DNA from: an uncultured Eubacteriales bacterium
GTDB lineage: Bacteria; Bacillota; Clostridia; Peptostreptococcales; Anaerovoracaceae
Direction of reading: 5' to 3'
NCBI GenBank assembly: GCA_902772685.1
Contig: CACYBO010000187.1
Span: forward strand, 1 to 9,028
DNA: 9,028 nucleotides
Below, in pieces: positions 1 through 6,433 of this stretch. Every line of letters starts with the position of its first letter. The stretch's first letter is position 1. Both the position numbers and the translations under genes were made by a program. The notes beneath the pieces were generated by a model. It worked only from the letters and a program-made list of their open reading frames with translations. It made no database searches and was not told where the DNA came from.

Positions 1-642
1 GAGACGCTGTCGGAATACGATAACATCCGCATTTTGAATCAGGACATACTGAAAACGGATATCAGACAGATCATTGACGAGTGCAGACAGGCGGAACGGT
101 TCACGGGAAGCGTCCATATAATAGGAAATCTTCCTTATTACATAACCACGCCGATCATCATGAAACTGCTGGAGGAGCATGTTCCGGCAGACAGCATAAC
201 AGTGATGATGCAGAAAGAGGTTGCGGACCGCATCAGATCAGCGCCCGGAAGCAAGACCTACGGAGCTATATCTGCAGCCGTCCAATACTACTGCACGGTA
301 TCAAAGATCACCGACGTTCCAAAGGAAGCGTTCGTGCCCAGGCCAAAGGTCGAGTCGACTGTACTGAGGCTCGAGCCGGTCGGGGAGAGGTATGAGGTCA
401 GGGATGAGCAGATGTTCCTCCGCTGCGTGAAAGCAAGTTTCGCGCAAAGGAGAAAAACGCTGCAGAATTCACTCACTTCAGCCGGCGGCTTTGATAAGGA
501 ACGTATAAAAGTAATTCTTGAAACCGCAGGAATTGACCCGCGCAGAAGAGCAGAAACATTATCGGTTGAAGAGTTCGTAAGAATAACTAACGGAATTTCA
601 AATGAGCAAGAAAAAAGAGACCTTAAAAAAGATAACGAATAA
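1..642 (+). CDS. rsmA: 16S rRNA (adenine1518-N6/adenine1519-N6)-dimethyltransferase RsmA, 5' end missing
   Basis: RsmA (KsgA) uses S-adenosylmethionine to dimethylate two adjacent adenines in the 3' terminal helix 45 loop of 16S rRNA, a late step in 30S maturation in the cytoplasm. The reading frame is open from base 1, so the N-terminus, including the first SAM-binding glycine motif, lies upstream of the window. Seen here: the NQDIL segment in the place of the family's acidic motif; the catalytic NLPYYI motif (codons 43-48 of the fragment, from base 127); the family signature FVPRPKVEST near base 331; and FAQRRKTLQNSL near base 439, typical of the C-terminal helical domain. The usual family end is near SVEEFVRITNG. 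Here about 15 more polar residues follow, encoded largely in the overlap with the next gene (41 nt, different frame). Identification is secure. The 214 visible codons are most of a usual protein of about 270-290 residues. Confidence 0.96.
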   Translation, partial: ETLSEYDNIRILNQDILKTDIRQIIDECRQAERFTGSVHIIGNLPYYITTPIIMKLLEEHVPADSITVMMQKEVADRIRSAPGSKTYGAISAAVQYYCTVSKITDVPKEAFVPRPKVESTVLRLEPVGERYEVRDEQMFLRCVKASFAQRRKTLQNSLTSAGGFDKERIKVILETAGIDPRRRAETLSVEEFVRITNGISNEQEKRDLKKDNE

Positions 643-2587
643 TCATATCCTGATGCTGTTTATCATGTCAGTGGTCATTGATTACATTATAGAGGCATTG
701 GGGAGGCTGTCGCCGATTGCTGCTCTGCAGTTCTTTGGCGAACATCCGCTGATCACATTCTGCAATGTGATGCTTATCATGGCGGTCCTCTCGCTTTCAC
801 TGCTCTTCAGAAGACGCGTCTTCGCCGCGAGCATGCTCTCGCTGTTATGGCTGGCCATTGGCATCATCAACGGCATCATCCTCACAAACAGGATGACACC
901 TTTCAATGTCAAAGACCTGTCGACACTGAGTGAAGCCCAGTCTATCATTACGAACTACTTTTCCGTCAAGAGTCTGATCATTATCGCCGCAGGAGCAGCG
1001 CTGTTTGTGCTCCTGGTTATCATACTGTTCCGCAAGACGCCGAAAAGTGAGGGCAAGGTCAACTTCAAAAAATCAATTGCGTCAATCCTGATCATCGTAA
1101 TCGTTGCTTTTGGCGCGATTACAGGCGGCATGAAACTGGGCATTCTGGACACCTTTTTCCCGAGTTTGCCGTATGCCTACAGGGACAACGGCGTACCTTA
1201 CTCCTTTATGATTACGTGGGTCAAGACCGGTATAGACAAGCCAAAGGGATACTCCGAAGAGTCAATCAGGGGTATCTTCACAGAAGGCGAACTGGGCAAG
1301 GATGGAATCTATACGCCGGGCAAAGACGACGCAGACGAGCCGGAGAAGAAACCGAACATTCTCTTCGTACAGCTTGAATCATTTATAGATCCGACAATCG
1401 TGAAAGACGTGGAATACTCCAAGGACCCGATTCCGTACTACAGGCAGCTTCTCAAGAAGTGTTCCTCCGGTTACCTTACAGTTCCTGCAGTAGGCGCCGG
1501 AACCGCCAATGTTGAATTTGAGGCTATTACCGGAATCAGCGCCAGGTTCTTCGGTCCGGGAGAATATCCATACAAAAGCGTTCTGACGAAGGAAACATGT
1601 GAGAGTACTGCGTATGATCTCAGGCAGATCGGCTACACCTCTCATGCGATACACAATCACAGAGGGGCGTTCTACAACAGGAATACCGTGTTCGCCAACC
1701 TGGGGTTCGACACATTTACGTGTCTTGAATACATGAACAACGTCGTCAAAACTCCGAAGAACTGGGCCAAGGATACCATTCTGACGGAAACCATCATCGA
1801 CGCTCTCGACAGCACCGAAGGGTCTGACTACATATACACAATATCTGTGCAGGGGCACGGCAAATATCCGTCTGAAAAGGTCATCGAGGATCCTGCGATC
1901 GAAGTGACGAAAGCGCCTGACGAAGAAACAAAATGGGAGTACGAGTATTACATCAATCAGGTCTATGAAATGGATATCTTTGTGAAGGAGCTGACCAATG
2001 CACTTGAGGACTACGATGAAGATGTTGTTCTCGTGCTATACGGCGATCACCTCCCGGCGCTCGACATGACGGAGGAGGAACTGACAACAGGCGACCTGTA
2101 TAAAACAGAATATGTTATCTGGAGCAACTTCGGGTTCGAGAAGAAGGACAAAGATATCTGCGCCTATGAAATCACGCCTTACCTGCTGAAGCGGCTCGGC
2201 ATATCCGCGGGGCTTTTGAACAAATACCATCAGAACTATGAGGGTACAAAGAATTACAAAAAAGGTCTCGAAGCACTGTCCTACGATATACTCTACGGCA
2301 AAAACTATATTTACGGGGGCACCGATCCTTACGAGCCGACAGAACTCAAAATGGGAATAAAGGATATCAAGATAGACAGCATCGTCAAAATAGGCGACAA
2401 GTATTATATAAAAGGCCAGAACTTTACCGAATACAGCAAGATTTCATTGGACGGGGAAGTGCTGAAGACGGTATATCTCGGCCCTACAATACTGGCGCTT
2501 AATGAGGAGGTCGATCCGGCGAGAGCTTCAGAAATGAAGGTCAGCCAGGTTGAAAAGAATAAGGAGATCCTCAGCACCACTGAGTAG
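602..2587 (+). CDS. LTA-synthase-family sulfatase-fold phosphoglycerol transferase with C-terminal IPT/TIG-like module
   Basis: This 661-residue membrane enzyme is of the LtaS/alkaline-phosphatase superfamily. Family members move glycerol-phosphate from phosphatidylglycerol onto a glycolipid or polymer outside the membrane, using a metal ion and a threonine nucleophile. Five hydrophobic segments are visible (about 14-32, 49-69, 73-94, 123-143, 157-177), then a linker and the extracellular catalytic domain (about 250-575). By pattern alignment with S. aureus LtaS, the active site is intact: E259 in QLESF, T301 as nucleophile in GAGTANVEF, H351, Y358 (tryptophan in LtaS) and R360 in FYNR, H419 in QGHG, and D482-H483 in YGDH. 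Residues about 583-661 form an added beta-rich tail not needed by classical LtaS. The ATG at 602 lies inside rsmA with only a weak GGA upstream, so translation is probably coupled. No better start follows: the ATG at 653 has no ribosome site. Exact product (LTA or another polymer) is undetermined. Confidence 0.9.
   Translation: MSKKKETLKKITNNHILMLFIMSVVIDYIIEALGRLSPIAALQFFGEHPLITFCNVMLIMAVLSLSLLFRRRVFAASMLSLLWLAIGIINGIILTNRMTPFNVKDLSTLSEAQSIITNYFSVKSLIIIAAGAALFVLLVIILFRKTPKSEGKVNFKKSIASILIIVIVAFGAITGGMKLGILDTFFPSLPYAYRDNGVPYSFMITWVKTGIDKPKGYSEESIRGIFTEGELGKDGIYTPGKDDADEPEKKPNILFVQLESFIDPTIVKDVEYSKDPIPYYRQLLKKCSSGYLTVPAVGAGTANVEFEAITGISARFFGPGEYPYKSVLTKETCESTAYDLRQIGYTSHAIHNHRGAFYNRNTVFANLGFDTFTCLEYMNNVVKTPKNWAKDTILTETIIDALDSTEGSDYIYTISVQGHGKYPSEKVIEDPAIEVTKAPDEETKWEYEYYINQVYEMDIFVKELTNALEDYDEDVVLVLYGDHLPALDMTEEELTTGDLYKTEYVIWSNFGFEKKDKDICAYEITPYLLKRLGISAGLLNKYHQNYEGTKNYKKGLEALSYDILYGKNYIYGGTDPYEPTELKMGIKDIKIDSIVKIGDKYYIKGQNFTEYSKISLDGEVLKTVYLGPTILALNEEVDPARASEMKVSQVEKNKEILSTTE
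2348..2584 (+). other. C-terminal IPT/TIG-like extracellular module of the LTA-synthase homologue
   Basis: Residues about 583-661 follow the end of the sulfatase fold. The pattern is IKDIKIDSIVKIGDKYYIKGQNF, a short gap, then KISLDGEVLKTVYLGPTILAL. This resembles an IPT/TIG immunoglobulin-like beta sandwich: a GxNF turn, then a V/I-x-L-x-G strand, then a strand of the T-x-I-x-A type. The topology of the enzyme places it outside the cell. Such folds often bind carbohydrate or protein partners, so it may anchor or orient the enzyme at the wall. That role is inference, and the domain assignment rests on eye alignment only. Confidence 0.5.
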
Positions 2588-2618
2588 AGATTACGGCACA
2601 GAAAGGTCCGGGGCATCC

Positions 2619-3179
2619 ATGAACAAAATCGTCAGAGTACCAACACTGGAAACCGAAAGACTGACATTGAAAATGTGGGCGAAGAAAGACGCCGCGGCGC
2701 TGTTTGAATACGCAAAAGACCCGGACGTCGGACCAAACGCAGGGTGGAAACCCCACGCGAACATAGGCGAGTCCCGGATGATCATCGACCAGCTTTTCAG
2801 ACGCAACATGACCTGGGCGATAGTCGAAAAAGAGACAGGGACGATTGTGGGCAGCATCGGTTTTGAAGAAGATAAGTACCGGCCCGACATCAACAGCAGG
2901 GAGATGGGTTACTCCCTGGCGAAGTCGCGATGGGGCAAAGGCTATATGACGGAAGCCGCAAAGCGCCTGATCAGATATGGGTTTGAGGAGCTCAGGCTGG
3001 ATGTCCTGATGATCCGCACAAGCGATACGAACAGGAGGAGCCAGAGAGTAATCGAGAAGTGCGGCTTCACCTATGAGGGAACTCTGCGCAGGGCGTACAG
3101 GACATATGACAGGTATATGCGCGAAGTGAGATGCTACTCTATGCTGAAAGAAGAATACGAAAAGCTTTATCTTGAATGA
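2619..3179 (+). CDS. GNAT N-acetyltransferase, RimJ/RimL-like
   Basis: This 186-residue acetyl-CoA-dependent N-acetyltransferase is of the RimJ/RimL-like class (Acetyltransf_3), whose members acetylate protein N-termini or small amines in the cytoplasm. It opens with TLETERLTLKMW, the standard first strand of this class. It then has the strand-beta-4 acetyl-CoA loop SRWGKGYMTEA (residues 103-113) and the closing DTNRRSQRVIEKCGF block (136-150), where N138 and S141 are the usual conserved positions. The ATG at 2619 is preferred over an upstream in-frame TTG at 2550, because homologues start just before the first strand and the 23 extra residues would lie in the preceding gene. Its ribosome site (GAAAGG at 2601-2606) is weak. 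It starts 31 nt after the LTA-synthase-like gene and is probably in the same transcript. The substrate cannot be told from sequence. Confidence 0.9.
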   Translation: MNKIVRVPTLETERLTLKMWAKKDAAALFEYAKDPDVGPNAGWKPHANIGESRMIIDQLFRRNMTWAIVEKETGTIVGSIGFEEDKYRPDINSREMGYSLAKSRWGKGYMTEAAKRLIRYGFEELRLDVLMIRTSDTNRRSQRVIEKCGFTYEGTLRRAYRTYDRYMREVRCYSMLKEEYEKLYLE

Positions 3180-3200
3180 CCAATTAAAATATGATAACAT
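3165..3200 (+). promoter_or_regulatory. Possible promoter directly upstream of tadA
   Basis: TTGAAT (3172-3177) stands 17 nt from TAACAT (3195-3200), which is preceded by TG one base away (3192-3193), giving an extended -10 form TGnTAACAT. It parallels the TATGCTATAAT element before the HU gene. The alternative TATGAT (3190-3195) has a poor -35 at usual spacing. Transcription from TAACAT would begin about 3207, almost at the tadA ATG, giving a near-leaderless message. Only 4 of 6 bases match the -10 consensus, so this is a tentative call. Confidence 0.4.
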
Positions 3201-3209
3201 TACAAGGCT

Positions 3210-3665
3210 ATGAGAAAATTCATGGAAGAAGCGCTTAAAGAAGCGGAGACGGCGGCCTCAGAAGGGGAAGTCCCCGTAGGCGCCGTAATCGTGCGGGACG
3301 GTGAGATAATAGCCAGAGCTCACAACATGACAGAGCAGGCGAAGGATCCCACTGCCCATGCCGAGATTCTGGCCATTAGAAAAGCCGCGGCTTTTCTGGG
3401 AGGATGGAGGCTCACAGACTGCAGTATGTTCGTAACAGTGGAGCCCTGCGGTATGTGCGCAGGAGCCATAGTCTGGGCAAGGATCGGCCGGCTGTACATC
3501 GGAGCGATGGACCCCAAGGCGGGAGCATGCGGATCATTGTACAACATACCGCAGGACAGCAGGCTGAACCACTATGTGGAAATAGAAACAGGGATGATGA
3601 GCGATGAATGCTCAAGCCTGATGAAAAGATTTTTCAGGAAACTGAGATCGGAGGATGGACAGTAA
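3210..3665 (+). CDS. tadA: tRNA-specific adenosine-34 deaminase TadA
   Basis: TadA converts adenosine 34 to inosine at the wobble position of tRNA-Arg(ACG), an essential zinc-dependent hydrolytic deamination. The 151-residue length is usual. The cytidine-deaminase-fold motifs are complete: H50-A-E52, with H50 a zinc ligand and E52 the proton shuttle; P79-C80-G-M-C83, with both cysteines zinc ligands; and substrate-contact N39 in AHNM. The substrate-side GEVPVGAVIV and the C-terminal FFRKLR helix, with its tRNA-binding basic residues, are present. The start at 3210 is chosen because KFMEEALKEA aligns with the usual (Y/F)FM..AL..A opening. ATG 3222 would also leave an intact domain, and neither has a good Shine-Dalgarno (AAGG lies only 2 nt before 3210). 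The stop codon TAA shares its last base with the next start. Confidence 0.95.
   Translation: MRKFMEEALKEAETAASEGEVPVGAVIVRDGEIIARAHNMTEQAKDPTAHAEILAIRKAAAFLGGWRLTDCSMFVTVEPCGMCAGAIVWARIGRLYIGAMDPKAGACGSLYNIPQDSRLNHYVEIETGMMSDECSSLMKRFFRKLRSEDGQ
3378..3397. repeat. Perfect 20-bp palindrome inside tadA
   Basis: The half-site AGAAAAGCCG is followed without a gap by its exact reverse complement CGGCTTTTCT. It covers the codons for R57-K-A-A-A-F-L63, just after the HAE zinc motif. Part of the sequence is constrained by the conserved helix it encodes, so it may be coincidental. It could also form a cruciform, an RNA hairpin or a protein-binding dyad. Confidence 0.85.
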
Positions 3666-4624
3666 TGAAAAGAACAGGCGCATTAATATGCGCAATCATA
3701 ATGGCAATCATGATGATGGCGCCGGCTGCTTTCGCGGCGGACAAAGATGATTCAGCCGCAGCGGCGAAGACGGACCTGGAGCTTGTATCCTCATCACCTG
3801 AGGATGGGGCGACCGGTGTCGCAGTCGACAATCTGAGCGTCAAGATCTACTTCAACAAGGACGTTCAGCCGAAGTCGGATGCAATTAAACAAGCCAACGC
3901 CAAGCAGTGCAGACTGGTCGACGCCGAAGGAAAGAAAATTCCGGTCAAGGTCTACTACAGCGAAAAAGAAAAAGGGCTTATTCTTATAGCAGCCGATGTA
4001 TATTCGGGCAAAAACAAGAACACCATCAAAGGTGATGTGGAATACACACTGACTGTGGGCAGAAACTTCCAGGCAGCGGATGGATCCACACTCGGCCAGC
4101 AGGCGACCATAGGAATGACGACGCTCAACCAGGGCAGATCTACGGCGATCTACATGGTCCTCATGGCCCTGATGATGGTTGGAATGGTATTCTTCACACT
4201 GAGAAGCACAAAGAAGAACGAGAAGAAGGAAAAGGAAGCCCGCGAAGCCAAAGAGGGCGTCAACCCGTATAAAGAAGCGAAGAAATCCGGCAAATCCGTT
4301 GCGGAAGTCGTCGCTAAAGAAAACAAGAAAAAGGCGAAGAAAGAGGAGGCAATCCGCAGACAGAAAGAAGCGGAGGCCGCCATTGAAGCCGAGATTATTG
4401 AGAAGATCAGAAAAGAATCAAACAAGAGAGTATCCGCTCCACGTTCCATCGCGTCAGGCGGCAGTGCACTCAAGCTGAAGGTCGTAACAGACGCAGGCCA
4501 CAGTGTTGAAGCCGCGGAAGCAAAATCTGCAGGGCAGAAGAAGAACAACAAGGGGACGACGAATCCGAAGAACCAGAGCGGCAAGAATCGGAACAAAAAA
4601 GGCAAAGGCAAGAAAAAGAAATAA
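3665..4624 (+). CDS. Secreted Ig-like domain protein with single TM segment and Lys-rich cytoplasmic tail, function unknown
   Basis: I do not recognise a named family for the whole 319-residue protein. It has a Sec signal peptide (MKRTG, then a hydrophobic stretch ending in AFA-AD near residue 24). A domain follows at about 38-155, opening VSSSPEDGATGVAVDNLSV, which resembles the SbsA-type Ig-like fold (Big_5), with later strands VKVYYSEKEKGLILI and VEYTLTV. A transmembrane helix comes at about 160-179 (AIYMVLMALMMVGMVFFTL). The tail of about 140 residues is rich in Lys, Glu and Ala, coiled-coil-like at about 213-251, and ends in a KNRNKKGKGKKKK cluster. The positive charges after the helix put the tail inside the cell and the Ig domain outside. 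The start at ATG 3665 is set by GGAGG (3650-3654) with 10-nt spacing and by the signal peptide; the in-frame ATG at 3608 would bury it. It overlaps the tadA stop by one base, so the two are translationally coupled. A terminator follows directly. Confidence 0.85.
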   Translation: MKRTGALICAIIMAIMMMAPAAFAADKDDSAAAAKTDLELVSSSPEDGATGVAVDNLSVKIYFNKDVQPKSDAIKQANAKQCRLVDAEGKKIPVKVYYSEKEKGLILIAADVYSGKNKNTIKGDVEYTLTVGRNFQAADGSTLGQQATIGMTTLNQGRSTAIYMVLMALMMVGMVFFTLRSTKKNEKKEKEAREAKEGVNPYKEAKKSGKSVAEVVAKENKKKAKKEEAIRRQKEAEAAIEAEIIEKIRKESNKRVSAPRSIASGGSALKLKVVTDAGHSVEAAEAKSAGQKKNNKGTTNPKNQSGKNRNKKGKGKKKK

Positions 4625-4635
4625 CGGAAATCAGC

Positions 4636-4678
4636 AAATGTGTGAAGAGCCAAAACAGCGGCTTTTCACACATTTTTT
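4636..4678 (+). terminator. Strong intrinsic terminator after the Ig-like membrane protein gene
   Basis: The arms 4636-4651 and 4660-4675 form a 16-bp stem with one G-U wobble around an 8-nt loop. The core pairing is TGTGTGAAGAGCC with GGCTTTTCACACA. The 3' arm runs into six T residues (4673-4678), then ATTTAT. The mirrored A-rich 5' edge is short, so it serves the + strand best. It separates the rsmA-to-Ig-protein cluster from ispE. Confidence 0.93.
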
Positions 4679-4710
4679 ATTTATCACGCCGGTCTCATTC
4701 ATTTCGCAGC

Positions 4711-4726
4711 CGCATTTTAAAATGCG
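4711..4726. repeat. Perfect 16-bp palindrome upstream of the ispE promoter
   Basis: CGCATTTT is followed directly by its reverse complement AAAATGCG. It is in the 160-nt gap between terminator and ispE, ending six bases before the proposed -35. With transcription starting near 4768, its centre would be at about -50. That suits an activator site or an AT-rich UP-like element, or a dyad bound by a dimeric regulator. No T-tract follows, so it is not a terminator. Confidence 0.8.
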
Positions 4727-4732
4727 TTGCGT

Positions 4733-4761
4733 TTGCATCAGAGAAGAGGATAAAATATAAG
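4733..4761 (+). promoter_or_regulatory. Probable sigma-A promoter for ispE
   Basis: TTGCAT (4733-4738), a 17-nt spacer and TATAAG (4756-4761) make a plausible housekeeping promoter. The -35 hexamer is identical to that before the HU gene. The predicted start near 4768 leaves a leader of about 17 nt that contains the AGGAGG ribosome site (4772-4777), 7 nt before the ATG. An alternative pairing, TTGCGT (4727-4732) with TAAAAT (4751-4756), has 18-nt spacing. Confidence 0.6.
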
Positions 4762-4784
4762 GAGACAGCACAGGAGGAAAAGCA

Positions 4785-5714
4785 ATGGACATCACACTGA
4801 AATCATATGCGAAGATCAACCTCTCCCTGGATGTGAAGGGTGTAAATGAAGCGGGTATGCATCTCGTTGAGATGGTCATGCAGCAGATTTTGCTGTGCGA
4901 TGATATATCCATCAGATGGACACCCGGCGCAGAGGGCTTTGATATAAGACTGAAGACAAACCGGAAATACCTTCCAACGGATGAGAGGAATCTGGCCTAC
5001 AAAGGGGCCCTCGTGATGAGAGAGCTTTTCGGGGAGAAGGACCTGAGCGGGACGCTGGATATCAATATAAAGAAGAGAATTCCCGTGGCGGCCGGTCTTG
5101 CCGGAGGAAGCGGAAATGGCGCTGCCGTTCTCCATGGACTGAATGTCCTCTGGGGAATGGATCTGAGCCTGAAAGAGCTTTGCAGAGCGGGAGAAAAACT
5201 GGGATCAGATGTGCCATTCTGTGTGATGGGACAGGCGGCCGAAAACGATGGATTGAAGGAACGGTTTGCAGGCGACCCATTGGCAAGCCACTGCGCCCTT
5301 GCGACGGGAACAGGGACAGATCTTCAGCCGCTGAAGGGTCTGGAGAGCCATATCATCCTTTCGAAACCTCCAATCAGCGTCTCAACTGCAAAAGCGTATC
5401 ATGGAATTGACAGTATAGAGATAACGGAACGGCCTGATACCGCCGAGATGATAGAGGGTTTAAAAACAAAAGACCTCGCGCGGATAGAAAAAAACATGGT
5501 CAACGTACTTGAAAACTACACTTTAATGGAGTATCCTACTGTTGTGTATACAAAGAACAAGATGCAGGAACTGTGTGAAGGAAGAGCCGTTCTGATGAGC
5601 GGAAGCGGACCATCAGTCTACGGCCTCACAGACAGCATCAGGCACTCCAGAACGATATGTGATGAGATGAAAAAAATCAACAGGGAGAGCTTCTGGACCA
5701 GAACAACGTACTAA
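4785..5714 (+). CDS. ispE: 4-diphosphocytidyl-2-C-methyl-D-erythritol kinase IspE
   Basis: IspE is a GHMP-family kinase that phosphorylates the 2-hydroxyl of CDP-methylerythritol with ATP, the fourth step of the MEP route to isopentenyl diphosphate. Seen in the 309 residues: the opening KSYAKINLSLDV with K10; the ATP-binding glycine-rich loop IPVAAGLAGGSGNGAAVLHGLN (from residue 99); the catalytic aspartate in LGSDVPF (D142); and the C-terminal GHMP motif VLMSGSGPSVYGL (269-281). Oddities: the usual GGSSNAA or GGSSDAA is GGSGNGAA here, and about 19 extra residues (roughly 152-170) lie between CVMGQ and ALATGTGT, where most homologues run straight from one to the other. This helps explain a length above the usual 280-290. 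The AGGAGG at 4772-4777 fixes the start. It begins a new transcript after the terminator and is followed at 21 nt by the GntR regulator. Confidence 0.92.
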   Translation: MDITLKSYAKINLSLDVKGVNEAGMHLVEMVMQQILLCDDISIRWTPGAEGFDIRLKTNRKYLPTDERNLAYKGALVMRELFGEKDLSGTLDINIKKRIPVAAGLAGGSGNGAAVLHGLNVLWGMDLSLKELCRAGEKLGSDVPFCVMGQAAENDGLKERFAGDPLASHCALATGTGTDLQPLKGLESHIILSKPPISVSTAKAYHGIDSIEITERPDTAEMIEGLKTKDLARIEKNMVNVLENYTLMEYPTVVYTKNKMQELCEGRAVLMSGSGPSVYGLTDSIRHSRTICDEMKKINRESFWTRTTY

Positions 5715-5735
5715 AACCATCAGAGGGAAAAAGAG

Positions 5736-6407
5736 ATGTTAAACTTTGATATTACAAACCACAAACCACTTCGTGAGATGGTTTATGAAGAACTGAAAAT
5801 GCAGATACTGAAAGGCTCGATCATTCCGGGAACCAGAATGATGGAAGTAGAGCTCGCCGAAGAGATGGGGGTCAGCAGAACACCTATCCGGGAAGCGATC
5901 AGAAAACTCGAAAAAGAGGGCCTTGTTACGATCGAGCCGAGAAGAGGAGCATACGCGTCCATGATTTCCACCGAGGATATGGTTGAGATCCTGGAAGTTA
6001 GGCAGGATCTGGAAGGACTGGCGGCGTACTTTGCGGCGGACAGAATGACGGACGAACAGATGAAAGAGCTCCGGCAGGTTTCGGGCAGCTACAATGAAGC
6101 TGTCAAACAGGGGAATATGGAGGATATGATCAAACATGATACGAGGTTCCATCATATCATCGTGGAGTCATGCCGCAACAAGATCCTCGTCCAGATGATA
6201 GAGCAGCTCCAGGAGCTGGTCCTCAGGTTCAGATACATTTATTATGACAATTTCAGACGTGCGGAGAATATGCCGGAAGAGCATGAGGCAATCGTGGCGG
6301 CGATATCCGAGGGCAACGCCGATAAGGCCAGAGCCGCAGCGGATATACACATTGAAAGGCTCAAGGAGCTGGTGGTAAAAGAAGGCGTACAGCAGAGACA
6401 CATATAG
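5736..6407 (+). CDS. GntR-family transcriptional regulator, FadR subfamily with FCD domain
   Basis: This 223-residue one-component regulator has an N-terminal winged helix-turn-helix (about 10-75). The typical GntR series is present: VYEELKMQILKGSIIPGTRM, LAEEMGVSRTPIREAIRKLEKEGLV and the wing tip RRGAYAS. The C-terminal all-helical FCD domain spans about 85-215. Its usual metal or carboxylate-ligand residues appear to be D135 and H139 in HDTRFHH, H183 in EEHEAI and H205 in DIHIERL. Members dimerise and usually repress genes for uptake or breakdown of sugar acids or organic acids, releasing DNA on effector binding. The effector is not readable here. It sits 21 nt after ispE, with GAGGG (5723-5727) as ribosome site, so it is probably cotranscribed with ispE. 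Candidate targets are its own operon or the downstream mutase-larE pair, but no perfect FadR-type operator was recognised. Confidence 0.93.
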   Translation: MLNFDITNHKPLREMVYEELKMQILKGSIIPGTRMMEVELAEEMGVSRTPIREAIRKLEKEGLVTIEPRRGAYASMISTEDMVEILEVRQDLEGLAAYFAADRMTDEQMKELRQVSGSYNEAVKQGNMEDMIKHDTRFHHIIVESCRNKILVQMIEQLQELVLRFRYIYYDNFRRAENMPEEHEAIVAAISEGNADKARAAADIHIERLKELVVKEGVQQRHI

Positions 6408-6433
6408 GTATCCGCACAACAGGCTGCAGAAAG

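Noticed and set aside
2550..2618. Upstream in-frame TTG start for the acetyltransferase, adding 23 residues
   Set aside because: The extension lies mostly inside the preceding gene, has no family counterpart, and the ATG at 2619 sits just before the first conserved strand.
2571..3200. Long open frame on the minus strand opposite the acetyltransferase (209 codons)
   Set aside because: It mirrors a clear GNAT gene, has no recognisable domain and no ribosome site pattern.
3608..3664. Upstream ATG for the Ig-like protein
   Set aside because: It would place 19 polar residues before the signal peptide and lies within tadA. ATG 3665 has a good GGAGG site.
4320..4620. AAG/AAA-rich stretch considered as a repeat array
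   Set aside because: Units are irregular and follow codon use for a Lys-rich tail. No fixed period is seen.
4150..4653. Minus-strand open frame rich in Phe, Leu and Ser
   Set aside because: It is the reverse reading of the Lys/Glu/Ala-rich tail. The hydrophobic look arises from AAG/AAA complements.
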